Assembly: GCA_037013495.1 (NCBI GenBank) | Contig: CM072807.1 | Location: 11,783,001-11,847,000, forward strand | Origin: Hippophae tibetana | Taxonomy: Eukaryota > Streptophyta > Magnoliopsida > Rosales > Elaeagnaceae | DNA length: 64,000 bases | Direction: 5' to 3' | Shown here: one piece after another, positions 48,617-60,677 of the stretch | How the letters are laid out: each line of letters starts with the position of its first letter | Numbering within the stretch: the stretch's first letter is position 1 | The notes under the pieces: generated by a model | Databases searched by the model: none | The model's input: the letters and a program-made list of their open reading frames with translations, nothing else | Told to the model about the DNA's origin: nothing | Position numbers and translations under genes: made by a program

Positions 48617-50622
48617 CACCAAAAAGTTACGTCTTGCTAAGACGTTAAACTAAGCGCTGGATGGGAGGCAACCCATCATTTTAGGTAATTTTCTGTTATT
48701 TACTTTATTTTATTGTTTATTTTAGTTTAGTTATATGTGAATAATTTTTAAATTGTTAAAATTAAAAATATTTGTTGAGATGTTAGAAGTTCACAGCGAT
48801 CTGTCTGTATACACTTTAAATGATGAATATGATGAATGCACCTGCATTTCTCCATTACTACTTACACATTCTCAAGAAATAGGTAATCTTTCTTCTCGTT
48901 TCTCTTTACCTTTAATTTACAGTTGTTACATTGAGGACAATGTAAGTTCTAGGTTGGGGGTGGTGAAAAATTACCATGCTTAATTAGAAAAAAAAAAGAT
49001 TTAACAATTAAAAAAAAATTCTTTTTGTTTATGTTCACGTTTTCATTTTTTGTGTTTGATTTTATTTTTGTTTTATGTGATTTAGTAATTTTTGAAATAA
49101 AAAAATATATTTTCTCACAAAAATTTATCATTTCTTTAAATCAAGTTTAAGTAAATAGTTAAGTCTTTTGTACTGTTAGATTAATTTTTGAAAACATATC
49201 ATGAAATATTTTGTAATTATTTTTGATAATTAGTTAGTTTTTGTCATAACTAGTATTTCTTGATAAAATGTGGAAATTATATTAAACCCAAAATCGGTGT
49301 TTATGAATTTTTTTTAGTGGAGACTACCCTTGTGAGATATAATTTGAGCCTAATTTCTTTTATTGAGAGTGAAATATTTTTTTTTTTCTACTCCAAACAC
49401 ATTTCTTATTTATTTAAATTTTTAGATGATCTCTATAGGTATTAGCAATGAATGTATGAATTTTTTCTCATCTTAATAGAGTATCATATATTTTTGATTA
49501 TTATTTTTGCTTAGATGAAATGATTTGAGTAGAAATTGATAGTATATGCTTATATCTCATTTATGCATGACTGCTACAAAAACAAAAAGACATATCTGGG
49601 GTTACCTAAACCAAGATCAAACAGAAAAGCCACAAAAATTAACCACTCATCAAAATCCTAAAAAATGTACAATCTGTACATGGGTTGACTCTCTAAAAAA
49701 TACATATATTGAAAAATATCTATAGAAAAAAAATAGAGAGATAAAAAAATATATAGTATCATCTACATACTATGACCCATATTCTCTACAAAGTTGTGAG
49801 TACAGGCTTAAAAAAAAGATATAGGAAGTAATTCCCTAAAAAGTCATTGCAATTTCTTCATTTGTAAAAAGCATATATCTTGAAATTCTTTCTTAATGAG
49901 TTTGATTTATGCATGAAAATAATTTTTATATATGATATCTTTATAATTTATACATTCGATTCCTTTCATGAGATCAATGTTAAAATAACACTTTGAGCCT
50001 TTATTCTTTATACATATGCGAACATATTAGTTCATTTCTATACATCAACTCTTTCGCATATAAATTAGTACGAGTGTTTGAACCCATAGGATTCAGTGTT
50101 TTGAGAGTATTGACTTGTGAGGAATAGAGTCGAAGCGAATTCTGATTCATGACACTGAAATTGGGTGAAATTAAATTGATACATTTTTGACATGAAATAT
50201 GAAAATGATTTTTGACTAATTATTATAATAAATCATGATTGTTTAAATAGATTAAAATAACTTATGCTTGAGATTTTAATTATGATCTTAAAGGAGATTA
50301 AAAAAGTATGAGACATTTTTGTGATATGTTGTTTTCTTTTATTCTTAAATTAATTTTTGATTTTGTTGTAATTTTAGTTTTTGATTTGATTGTTTTTATT
50401 GTTTCTTTTGATTTTTACATTTAGTTCAATGTTTGTGGGTATCATTACTGAAAACCCTCACGAGACTCAAACTCGTCCACTACGGCAACCTAGGGGTTTA
50501 AAGGCTTGTTGCATAGGCTAAATGCAACCGTTTCAATCCACGAAAGTGATTTAGGATAGTTTAATTTTTAGTTTTTATCGCTTCTCTTGCTAAGGGACTA
50601 GCAAGAAGCTGGTTGGGGGTTG
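48617..50622 (+). other. Non-coding 3' spacer of the Athila-type element
   Basis: Two kilobases between integrase and the 3' LTR, where many Athila elements carry an envelope-like frame; none is recognisable here. Near 48642-48680 lies 'taagcgctggatgggaggca', followed by 'acccat', a motif that recurs after pol in plant Athila/Tat elements. Purine tracts 'aggttgggggtggtg' (48951-48965) and 'ggttgggggttg' (50611-50622) are both PPT-like; the second abuts the 3' LTR and is the likely plus-strand primer. The remainder is AT-rich with short chance frames. Confidence 0.65.
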
Positions 50623-52427
50623 TGATGAGTGTTCAAAAAGCACTAAAATAACCATGATTTTATGCACATTAATTGATTAAAAAAATATATATTTATATGT
50701 TTTATCATATATTTATATAAATTTGTCTTTTTCGGAATCACGGGTATTTTTATTGTTTTTCAGGTATTTTGGCTTAAAAACGCAACTTAAAGACTCAAAG
50801 AGAAATACTGGAAGCAATACATCACAAATATATTAATAAATAAATGGGGAAATGTCAACAAATGTGGAAAAATTGGACAAAATGGGTCAAGAAGGAGAAA
50901 ATAGCCCCTCCGCGTGCGCCGACGCCCGTTTCGCCCCATTTTTCACGTGCAGCCGCGCCCATGATGTCATGCCGACGTCATCAATGACCTCAGCAATTCC
51001 ATTACGCGTTTTAACATTTTTTTACTCATTTTTTCTCTCCATCCTCACCTATAAATACCCCTATTCCCTACACCTTCAAAAGACACTTCTCTCTTCTTTC
51101 TTTCTCTCATTTCTTAGTTTTAAGCTTTTCTTAGTTTGTTTCTTAGTTTTTAGTTAAATTCTCTTAGTTTTAGAGTTCTTCTCTTTTTGAGAAGACCTAG
51201 TAATGTTTTTGTCATTTATTAGTTTTTTGATTCAATAAATGGGAGTGCAAATTCCGCTTGGAGGTTTTCCAGCAACGGGAATAGCATCGAAGTTCTGTAA
51301 GTATTTTATTTTCTTTACAGTTATTTTTTATGCTTTATTCTTACATGTTATATTTAATTTGTCTGTGATTAAATTAAATTCTGCTGGCTATTTGTAAACA
51401 TGATATAATAATAACGTTGTTATGCTTGCGAAATATTAAATAGGTGAAAATTTCTAATATGAATTGATTTTATTTTTATTTAAGATTTTATATTAAGAAT
51501 GTTAGAGAGAAATATATTATTTTTCATTACAAACTTAAATCTGAAAATTAGATTTTAAGGTTTAGTTATCCAATCTAATTTAGAGTAATGCTCTTTTATT
51601 TGTTGGTACAATCTCCCGGTAGTTAGAGTGAAGCTCTATTTCAAAAGTTTTTATAAGAATTATTATCTGAAAATATATTAACAACATGTTTTTGGTAGTG
51701 GTTTTAAAACTTAAAAGTTAGTACTCGGATAATTAAATTCTTAGGTTTAATTTGGACACCTTGAATAAAGTTTAAACTGTCTAACCCCACTAAAGGTGAC
51801 ATTTAAATGGTTCATTTTCAATCTCTTAGAAAAAGGAATTAATTTAATTAACCAAATTAGTTATCAACCTCACCCATAGGTGTTAATTGATTTGTTTAGT
51901 TAACAAAGAATATCTAACCCCACCAAAGGTGGTATTCATATAAAAAATAGAGAATCAATAAAATATCAATTTATATCTTTAATAACCTAGATAATATGAG
52001 CAAACATAATTAATTTAGTTATTATATCCATAAATACTCCACTATTATTAATGATAAAATTTGCATAAATATTTATTGAATCTGTATCTATGTTTATTTT
52101 TATGTTATTAGATTATATTTATTGAATCTGTATCTATGTTTATTTTTATGTTATTAGATTATATTTATTGAATATGTATCTATGTTTATTTTTATGTTAT
52201 TAGATTAGAAACACAAAAACCAAACTATCGTGACAGGATGTTTAGGATTTAATTTCGTTTTTAAAAGTTTGAATAATAAATTAAAAACCACATACATTCC
52301 TTCCTTAGATCGACCTTGGGAGTATACTTATCATTTTCTACAAAATGATTCGTGCACTTGCGATAGTTTTATAAATATTAAAACCAAAGTATTGGCAAGA
52401 ATCGGCGATGTCGGTTTTCGCTCATCA
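50623..52427 (+). repeat. 3' LTR of the Athila-type element
   Basis: Nearly identical to the 5' LTR, with the same TATAAAT (51050-51056), the same three 46-bp tandem units (52069-52206) and the terminal CTCATCA at 52421-52427. The TSD GTAAT follows immediately. Confidence 0.93.
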
Positions 52428-52432
52428 GTAAT

Positions 52433-52841
52433 CACTTGTAATATTAGTTCTTAAGAAATAACCAAAATTCATGTTATCTATTCTAGCAATGAATGTAGAG
52501 CTTATATCATATATTGCATATTTCTTAATGGTTTTTTTAAGAGCTAAATATTTTTTTTATTACTATGATAATTTAATTCTGGACCTTGGAAAGATCCTGA
52601 TATATATCTACAAAGATATTCATCTTTGTCATATATTCTTGCTTTAAGGTTCGCTCTTCAATATTCTTGTGAAACATCTATTTAAATTATCATTTTGTCA
52701 TCTGGACTTGGATGGTATGAAGTTGACAATTTTTTTACCTTTCCTTTTTACTTTGTCTATATATAGAGTATCTTTTTATGTCCATTTCTAGATATGATCT
52801 TTCTTTAATTTTGCTTGGAATGGTTTTCATATTTCTGCAAG
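52433..52841 (-). pseudogene. RT-connection/RNase H region of the fossil pararetrovirus
   Basis: Viral DNA is stranded between the 13.3-kb element (ends 52427, duplication to 52432) and the solo LTR (duplication from 52842). The minus strand continues the polymerase from the RT end towards RNase H. Its frame content is weak, but its place in the viral order is fixed by clear RT sequence on one side and RNase H sequence on the other. Confidence 0.6.
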
Positions 52842-52846
52842 TTAAA

Positions 52847-54850
52847 CGTTGTCTCTTTTAGGAGAACATAAAACGTGCAAGTATACACGGTAACAAGTAA
52901 TAAAATGATAAGTAACATATCGTTCCCACGAAGATTTGTTACTAGTGTTCGTTAATTACTAAAATTATTTCAACCTGATTTTATCCAAACGGTCGATAAT
53001 TTGATGCAGTTTGACTAACTAATTTTTATAACAGTTTGTAAGAAAATTCTAGGATTGTAGTTTCACCAAATTAATCCACTTGGATCATTTTATTTTCTCT
53101 TGATTTATGTTCTCGTATTTTAAGTTGTTGACCAAGAACTCCTAATTTATCCATATATCTATTCCGAGCTCCATATAGACACATCTCGCTAAAATAATTC
53201 ACTATATTCCTATGAGAATTAAATTCAATAAGATTTATTACGTTCTAAGTTCTCAAATAGTTACACATGCAATAAAAGTATATTCCTATTCTTTATATAT
53301 ATATGTTATTTTATCAAGAGCAACACACAAAAATACCTTTTCCAAGTTTATTTAAGTGTCACAGATCAATTAATTAATCTTCCGATAATTAAAAACATTA
53401 AGCACAGATAAAATAAACAACTTAAAACCATTCCCTAAATCATTCAAAAATAATTAATTCAAGTTTCATAATTTAATCTACACTGCAAACCTAGAATAAA
53501 TAAATTAGTTCATGGGAGAAATTAAAATTACAATACAACAATAATCAGACATTTCAGAGAAATAAAATTTAAAAGAAAAAGATTAGGAGAAACTTTTTCA
53601 CGATTCCTCAATGAAAAATAAATTTCTTCCTTTTTCTTCTTCTTCGTTGTCTTCTTTCTCTCTATTTCCTAAGAAAATAACAACATCAAAATATTAAAGG
53701 AAAGTTTCTGCGTGTTGTAGAGAACATATAGAGAAGAAACTGAATATTAAAGTGAACTGAAAAAATGAAAAACTGAAAAACTCCCTCTCGTCTTTCCTAG
53801 CGTCTCCAAATATACCACCACTAAACAATTATTATTATTTTAATAAAAATACTAATGGGAGACAGAATATATGGAGAATAATAAAAGCAAACACGCGTGG
53901 AAGACCGTTCTGTGTTTTATTTTATTTTTTCTTTAAATGCGTGCCACGTGTCAGCATCTTATTGACTACAAGATATAATGAGACACGTGGAAGTCTTTCA
54001 TTAGCTATGAAGAACGGGCGCATGAAGAATAGCTGGAACACATCGCACAGGAACTTGGCGCACTGGAAGTGTGCGATAGATAACACTCACACGTGGCAAC
54101 GTAGAACGAGCTGGTAAGTGGGCGTTGTTTCCTGTATTTTGATTTCATAAAATGTATGCCACGTGTCTTCATATGATTGGCTGGAAGATTGATGAAACAC
54201 GTGGCTGCTTCTTATTCAGTGGAATGTGAGGGTGTACTCTGATGCGATGAACCGCGTCGCATAGGGTATTAGAGAGCTACTCAGTGCGCGACAGCTTGAT
54301 TCCACTAGCATATGAATATGGACCATTCAAAGTTGATCCAACAATGAGCGATGAGATTCACCTCGGGAGAATATTCTTTGTAGTCGACACGTGGGTCCCA
54401 CTCTATGCACCGTGCAGAGTACATCCAGGAAAACCGGGTCTTATCTTTATTATCGTGTTTGGATTCCACGCATCTGATCTTGACGGTTGATTGGACGATC
54501 GAACAATGCATGTTGCACGTTGAAAATGGCACGAGTGGCCTCCTTCTCCTGCAAAGAAAAATCAACTTTCCTTAATTGCATTTTTACCCTCAAATTTAAT
54601 TCAAATTAACTTCTATTCTTTTGATATTTACAATTTCACCAACTTTTAATTCAAATTATATTTTTAGCTTTTAGTAATTTCAATTAAGTCCTTTTTTTAT
54701 TCAAATTCATTAATTTTCTTAAAAATATATTTATTAAAAAACTAATAATAAATATTAATTTAATTAATTAAAAATTAACTAAAAATGTCAATAAATAGCA
54801 ATTATAATTAATAAAATAGACGAAAATAACTGTATAAAATACAGTTATCA
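52847..54850 (-). mobile_element. Solo LTR of a second Ty3/gypsy-like family
   Basis: A 2.0-kb block inside the pararetrovirus RT/RNase H region, flanked by a perfect 5-bp duplication TTAAA (52842-52846 and 54851-54855). Its left end (gttgtctcttt...gagaacataaaacgtgc) reappears at 63639. The inverse orientation shows the U5-like 'acttatcattttatt...gtatacttgcacg', so the LTR reads on the minus strand; a TATA-like word near 53815 (minus tatattt) fits. The part upstream of it holds six CACGTG boxes. No internal region remains. It is moderately old. Confidence 0.78.
53945..54393. promoter_or_regulatory. Cluster of six CACGTG G-boxes in the solo LTR
   Basis: CACGTG occurs at 53945-53950, 53984-53989, 54090-54095, 54160-54165, 54198-54203 and 54388-54393. 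Four of them lie in longer similar contexts (gccacgtgtc, gacacgtgg, aacacgtggc). G-boxes bind bZIP and bHLH factors in plant light, abscisic-acid and stress responses. In the minus-strand LTR they would lie 130-580 bp upstream of the TATA-like word. Confidence 0.65.
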
Positions 54851-54855
54851 TTAAA

Positions 54856-55560
54856 CATACTAAAAATCTTTGTAAATAAAAGTCTTTTAATTCACCATGA
54901 AAACCTTGAATATTATTTAGTATATGAAATTGTAGTTTATGTTTTCCATCTTCAATTTCCAATCATACATATTTAATTTTTTACTGCACAATTAATGCCT
55001 TCTTTTCTACTTTCTTTTAGAATATTAATAATATCCAAATAGTGGTTATTTAATTCATTACCAAAAACCAAAATAGCATTTATGTAAATACAATAAATAT
55101 CTTGTAATTTTTTGAAGATGTTATTCATATATCTTTGAAAGATACCTGAATGGAGCTTGTGTTTAACCCAAATGATATAAAAATCCATTGAAATTATCCT
55201 TGGGGCAACTAAATGCCGTTAATTTTTTATATTTTCATCTAGTCTTATTTTTCAAAATCCGCTTTTGCAATCAAAACTTGGGAAATATTTATTTTCTTTT
55301 ATTAATGATAATAGTTCTTCTTTCTTTGGAATGAAGTATCTATGTTAATGGTTTCTTTATTTAATGTTTTAAAGTTGATTATCATTCTCTTTTTCTTCTT
55401 ATTTTTCAACTAAGAATGCTTGACTAGAGTAAGATGAATTACTTAGTACTATGATTTTTAATTTCAAAAGTTCCTGAATTTGTTTTCCAAATTCAATCAT
55501 ATTTTCTGAGTATAAGTCATTGGTTTTACTCTTATGACCTTATTATGATCTCTTAATTTT
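54856..55560 (-). pseudogene. Reverse transcriptase region of the fossil pararetrovirus
   Basis: Minus-strand phrases match the caulimoviral RT in order: FDCKSGF and KLTAFSCP (near 55300-55220), SGIFQRYMNNIF with YINAILVF in the place of the catalytic YVDDILVF box (55150-55080), and KHKLQFHILNNIQGF with LQRFL (54950-54870). The enzyme family copies pregenomic RNA to DNA with an initiator-Met tRNA primer. The region is broken; a solo LTR interrupts its end at 54850. Confidence 0.8.
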
Positions 55561-56013
55561 ATGTTGACTATAAGTCATTTAATTTTTGAACTGACTATTT
55601 CTAATAGTTTTTTGATGCCTGTTTGGGCTTTGTCTTCCTGTATTTCATTGAAAAAAGAGTTTTTTTCTCTTCTATATCTAATAAAATATTTTCTAATTAA
55701 GGTTTTTGCTGGGCTATCTCACCACGTTTTAGTTTTTTATGTTACTTCATAAAAGTAGGGTTTGAGATAGCTAAAGTTTTTCTTATTTTTGAGACATAGA
55801 TGGTATCTCGTTCTAGGGTTGTGAGACTTATTTTGTCTAAATATTGTGTAAAAGCTTAATATAGGTTTAGGAAATTATTTCCTATTAATAAATTAACTCA
55901 TGTTTCCTGTTGATATATGGTAGGAATGTAAAAAAATTCTCATTCTATCATTATATCTATGTCTTTTAATACCTTATTAATATTTATTGTAGTATTATTA
56001 GTAATTTTTATAA

Positions 56014-56211
56014 TTAAATCTTTTGGCACTTAATTCTAGTATTCTTCTGGAATACATATTTATTGGCTACATACATACTACCTTCTATATCTATATATGC
56101 ATGTAAATAATAAGTGGTATAGCCTTTAAATTTTAATCCTACTTTAATGTAAATACTATTTAGATTTGTAATACTATATAAAACATTCATCTTCTCATGA
56201 ATAATATCCAT
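56014..56211 (-). pseudogene. Aspartic protease region of the fossil pararetrovirus
   Basis: The minus strand reads TTYYLHAYIDIEGSMYVANK, which aligns with the pararetroviral protease active-site region (family pattern '..HA.ID(T/S)GA....A.K'). It lies directly before the RT region, as expected. The region is fossil. Confidence 0.7.
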
Positions 56212-56214
56212 AAT

Positions 56215-59200
56215 TTAGGTGTTTATATTTTGAGTCAGTTATTTCCTCCTTAATTTCTTCCAATAGATAGATACTATAAGTATCATCTATATAAGATTCA
56301 TTGATTGGTTCTAATTCCATTTTGAAAGTTTTCTATAAGATTTTTGCTTTCTATGAAAATTCCTTTTAAAATTTCTTTCTATGTTGAAGTTTGTTTGGAC
56401 ATTTGTTGACATAATATCATTCTTCATTACTGATCTAACATCTATATTTTTTCTTTCCTGAAGGGCAATAATTATTGTTTTTAGAAGATTTATACCTTTC
56501 CTTCGAAAATATATTTTCTTATAGGTTTCTTTATTAAATCTCTTTTTATATTTTTGGACATCTTGTTTTCTAAATTTATATCTATTAAATCTTTTATTCT
56601 TTTTATACTTGTATTTTTGTATATAAGATTTTATATTACATCCATATTTTTCTACTATTCTAAAATCTTTTGTATCATAACAAATTTTATCATTTCTTCT
56701 TATTTGTTTATATTGTTTTCTTTCTTAGCATTTAATAATTATTCAACTTTTAAGGCTCTTTATTCTTCCTCATAGAGTATATGGTATAGTTTCTCTATTT
56801 CTTTGTTTCCAACGTTCTGTTAGGGTTTTATATAGTGTTCTCATAAGTGCTTAAAATATACTAAAATTATCATGATTTAATGTATTTTAATTTATTAAAA
56901 ATATTTATATTTGTATGATTTTATCATATTTTTATATAAATTTGTGTTATCGGAATCACATTTATTTGATAGTTTTTCAGGTATTTTCGTTCAAAAAAAT
57001 AATTAAAAAACTCGAAGAAAAATACTGGAGGTAATACATCAAAAATATGTTGAGAAAAAATAAGGAAAAGTCCAAAGAAATGGAAAAATGGAAAAATGGA
57101 CAAAAGTTGCCAGTCACGTGTGTATCATGCATGTTTGGCACGCAGCCCCGCCCATTCACGCTAAGTCTTGCCTTTACGCACACCTAGAACACGCCAAACA
57201 CCTGCCTATGTGTGCGTATCCAACATGTGCTCGCATCGAGTCCCTGGCATGCTAAATGTTCTTTAACCAAAAATCTCACCTCCACACGTGTGCCAACTTA
57301 TCCAAATGCATCCAAAATCAATTTTTGAAATATTTCCCCACCTATAAAAGGACTATCTCCCTTATTGTAAAAATCATCCCTCAAAATCTCTTCTCTCTCT
57401 AGTTTTTAGTTTTTTTAGTTTTAAAGTTCTTCTCTTTTTGAAAAGAACTAATTATGCTTTTATAAATTTTTAGTTTTTGATTCAATAAACAGAAATGCAA
57501 ATCTGTTTGTAGGTTTTTCAGCAATATAATTAGCATTAAAGTTCTGTAAGTATTCTTTTGAGGTATAATTTTAAAATGAATTCTTTACAGTTATTTTTTA
57601 TGTTTTATTCTTATATGTTATGTTTAATTTGCTTATGATTTAATTTAACATGCCGGATGTTTGTAAATATGATATAATAATAATGTTTGTATGCTTGCAA
57701 AATATTAATTATGTAAAACATTTCTATGAAATAAATTGATTTTATTTTTATTCAAGATTTTATATTAAGGATGTTCGAGAAAAATATATTATTTTTCATT
57801 ACAAACTTAAATCTGAAAAATTAGATTATAAGGTTTAATTATCTAGTGTGATTTAGAGTAGTGTTCTTTTATTTATTGGTACAATTGCCCGGTGGTTAGA
57901 GTGAATCTCTATTTCAAAAGTTTTTTTATAAGAACTATTATTCGAAAATGTATTGGCGACATATTTTCAGTAATTGTTTTAAAACTTGAAAGTTAACTCG
58001 AATAATTAAATTCTTAGGTTTAATTTAGACAACTTGAATAAAATCTAATTATATGACTCTACCTAAAGCTGTGATTAGATGGTTTGCTATTTTATTAGAA
58101 ATAAGGCTGAAATGTAATATTTAATTAATTAATAGGCTCCGCCTAAGGATATTAATTAATTTATATTAAACAAAAGAATTTGATCCCGCTTAAAGACACT
58201 TTCATACTAAAAAGAGAAAATCGACAAATATCAATTTATAACTTTAATAACCTAAATAATATGAGTAAACATAATTAACTTAACTATTATATCCAAAAAT
58301 ACTTCACTGATATGAATTATAAAAATTTGCATTATTGTTTATTGAATCATATCTATGTTTTTTTTGTTATTAAATTAGGAAATAAAAATAAAAATATCGG
58401 GACATGATGTTTAGAATTTACTTTCGTTTTTAAAAATTTGAATAATAAATTAAAAACCTTATATATTCCTTCTTTAGATCGACCTTGAAGTATACTTTTC
58501 ATTTTCTATTAAATAATTCATGCATTTGCGAGAGTTTTACAAATATAAAACCAAAGTATTTACAAAATTGACATTCCCAATTTTTATTCATTAAGTTTTT
58601 GGAATTACTACCGGGGACTTGATTTTGTCTCATCATGTTCCAGGTAATTTTTGAAAAATCATTTCTTCATAAGTTGTTTGCATAGAGGGTGGTAATTTAT
58701 GGTAATACATTTTATATTCACAAATAAAATAATCTATATAACACATGTCACAAATTTCCAAATTTTTTAAATGCTATTTAGCTTCATTCATTTTATTTTC
58801 ACTGGATTCAGTGATAGTTTTTCCTTTATCTTGTTCGATAAATTTATTATATATTTTATTTATTACTATATCTTAGTATTTTCTTCCTATGGAAGCATTC
58901 CCTTGCATTATGAAATGTTGTTGTTGTGTTTGATATTAATATTTCATGTCATTTTATGTGCTACAAGTACCCTATAGATTGAAAGGTTTGTTTGGGTAGT
59001 TTGAGAGGTTTGTATGTACACACTCATATCACTGACCCATTCATCCAAGACTTTCTTCTTATCTCTTATACAGTCTAAATCTAAAAGATCATACTTATAA
59101 TTATCATGTAGTTTGAATTATGGTGGAATACTACCTCTAGTTCCCCAATGCAAACCGTTTTCCATTTTAGCTGGTTGTATTCTTCTATCTATGACGTTAG

Positions 59201-60200
59201 GTTGTTCTATTCTTTACCTATTTCTTTCTCCCCTATGTGGGTCATATGCTTCTTTTTGGTAAGGAACTGGTAATAAAATTGGTTTCATATGATCGTTTAG
59301 AGTCATGTTTTTTGGTTTAGAATCATTCTTATTGATTATTGTCATATAATATTCTTCTTTGTTTGTACAAAGTTTTTCATTATAATGTTTTTCTATTTCT
59401 TTATTAGTTAGTGTTAATAAACTAACTACTTTTTCTATATCCTAATTTTCAGGGTTCATAAATTTTCTCTCTAATTCCTTTCTATGTTCCTTTAAATTGA
59501 AATTATATCTTTTTTCTCATATCTTTCTTCATTTTTAGGAATTAGGCATATGATCTCCTAGGTGGTTGTTCTTTTAGTCGTGCTAAGGGATCATATTTAT
59601 AACCTATAATTTCATTATTTCTATGTATGTTGTATACATCTTTTCTTAGTTCTAAAAATTCGTTGTGTATATCTTCTTGTAGTTTATTATAATCATATTT
59701 CTTTATTTCATTTAATAATTCTTTTTGTGCATCTATTATTTCCTGTAGATATTTTGTGTTTTATTCTTGGACTAAATACATTTTCTCTGTTAATAGTTGC
59801 ACAGTTTCAAATAATGTTACTTAATTTTTTGCTACGTCGACTAGGCTTCCATTTATTTCCAAATGTATATTTTTTATTTTATCTTTAAATATTATTATTT
59901 TCCTAATATACAATCATGAACTATTAGCCTTCATTATTTGGACTTCATCTTTTAGTTTTTTAACTTCTTCTTTGTTAGAGTTTTCTCCTTCGTGGTCTAT
60001 GAAAGTACCTTGACATACTATTATTCCTAACAACATTACTTTTTCTTCCTGTTATCATAAGTTTTTCTTTGATATCTAATTGTCATTCTTCTAGTAGTTC
60101 AAAATCTATTTGTATTTCTGATTTTATTATTTATCTATATTCCTTAAAAGTTTTGTCTATTTTTATAAATTTATTTTGTTTGTATATTGAACTATTGTAA
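56215..60200 (-). pseudogene. Coat-protein and linker region of the fossil pararetrovirus, split by an LTR remnant
   Basis: Minus-strand DNA at 56215-56835 encodes a very basic lysine/arginine/tyrosine-rich stretch (YKYKKNKRFNRYKFRK near 56600), like the nucleic-acid-binding C-terminus of caulimoviral coat proteins. From 58634 to 60200 the frames are fragmentary but contain YDPLARLKEQPPRRSYA (near 59580), resembling the region after the movement protein in some caulimovirids. The LTR remnant at 56841-58628 sits between the two. No single intact frame remains. Confidence 0.55.
56841..58628 (+). mobile_element. LTR remnant of the Athila-type family in the pararetrovirus
   Basis: The left end tcataagtgcttaaaatat matches the LTR start of the element at 39147 after a few changes, and the U5 phrase 'tagatcgaccttgaagtata' is present near 58478. 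The LTR is followed by a primer-site-like stub (about 58594-58620) and then a terminal tctcatca. The whole block is flanked by a perfect 5-bp duplication TGTTC (56836-56840 and 58629-58633). It is thus one insertion reduced to little more than a single LTR. It is more diverged than the 39147 element and therefore older. Confidence 0.8.
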
Positions 60201-60677
60201 TTATTTGTTAAAGAATATATATATATTACTAGGTAATGTATTGAAAATGAATGATATCATTCTTTCAAATTCATAAACTATACTTAATACTTGGTTTAGG
60301 TTTTTATCATAGATATTAATAACAAATCTATGATATATTGTAAATTTTAGCTTTTTGTATCCTAAGTTACCATGGATCATTCTTAATAAGTCATCTTTCC
60401 TATTTATTATTCTGTTATATAGTAATATTATTTTTATTGGTATATCTATTTTTTCTCTGAAATAAGCTTTTATTAATATTTGAATTCCTCTTAAATGGAT
60501 GTATCTAACTTTTTCTTTATCTTTATGGGAAATTTTGGATACCTTGTTTAATATAGTTTCTTTATCAATTAATGGTATATTATACATTATTTTTGCATCT
60601 GTAATCTTAATATTTATTTCTTTATTACTTATGTCATAATAAATTATATTTTTCTTAGGAAATAATTTTCTTAACAA
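60201..60677 (-). pseudogene. Movement protein region of the fossil pararetrovirus
   Basis: This is the longest readable viral piece (158 codons). It contains IHLRGIQILIKAYFREKIDI, LLYNRIINRKDDLL and GNLGYKKLKFTIYHRF, a strong match to the 30K-superfamily movement protein of Caulimoviridae, which opens plasmodesmata to let virus pass between cells. It is the 5'-most recognisable part of the copy. It cannot be a complete gene in this form and is treated as fossil. Confidence 0.85.

Larger units (their letters stand above)
39147..52427 (+). mobile_element. Athila-type Ty3/gypsy LTR retrotransposon, 13.3 kb, nearly complete in structure
   Basis: LTRs at 39147-40959 and 50623-52427 (about 1.8 kb each) begin TGATGAG and end CTCATCA. 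A perfect 5-bp target duplication GTAAT lies at 39142-39146 and 52428-52432. The primer site tggcgccgttgccgggga (40966-40983) is complementary to the 3' end of Asp-tRNA, as in Athila and Tat elements. Internal order: gag copy 1, gag copy 2, protease, RT, RNase H, integrase, then a 2-kb non-coding spacer and a purine tract before the 3' LTR. The absence of a second (archaeal-type) RNase H favours Athila over Tat. The LTRs differ by only a few percent by eye, suggesting an age of the order of one million years. It looks structurally whole, but the coding part has a small number of breaks. Confidence 0.93.

Noticed and set aside
48753-49445. Small frames in the Athila spacer as a possible envelope gene
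   Set aside because: They are short and AT-driven, with no signal peptide or transmembrane layout and no similarity to Athila envelope-like proteins.
57000-57300. G/C-rich block with CACGTG-like words as a host promoter
   Set aside because: It corresponds to the U3 part of the Athila-type LTR; the same block occurs at 39430-39540 and 50900-51010.
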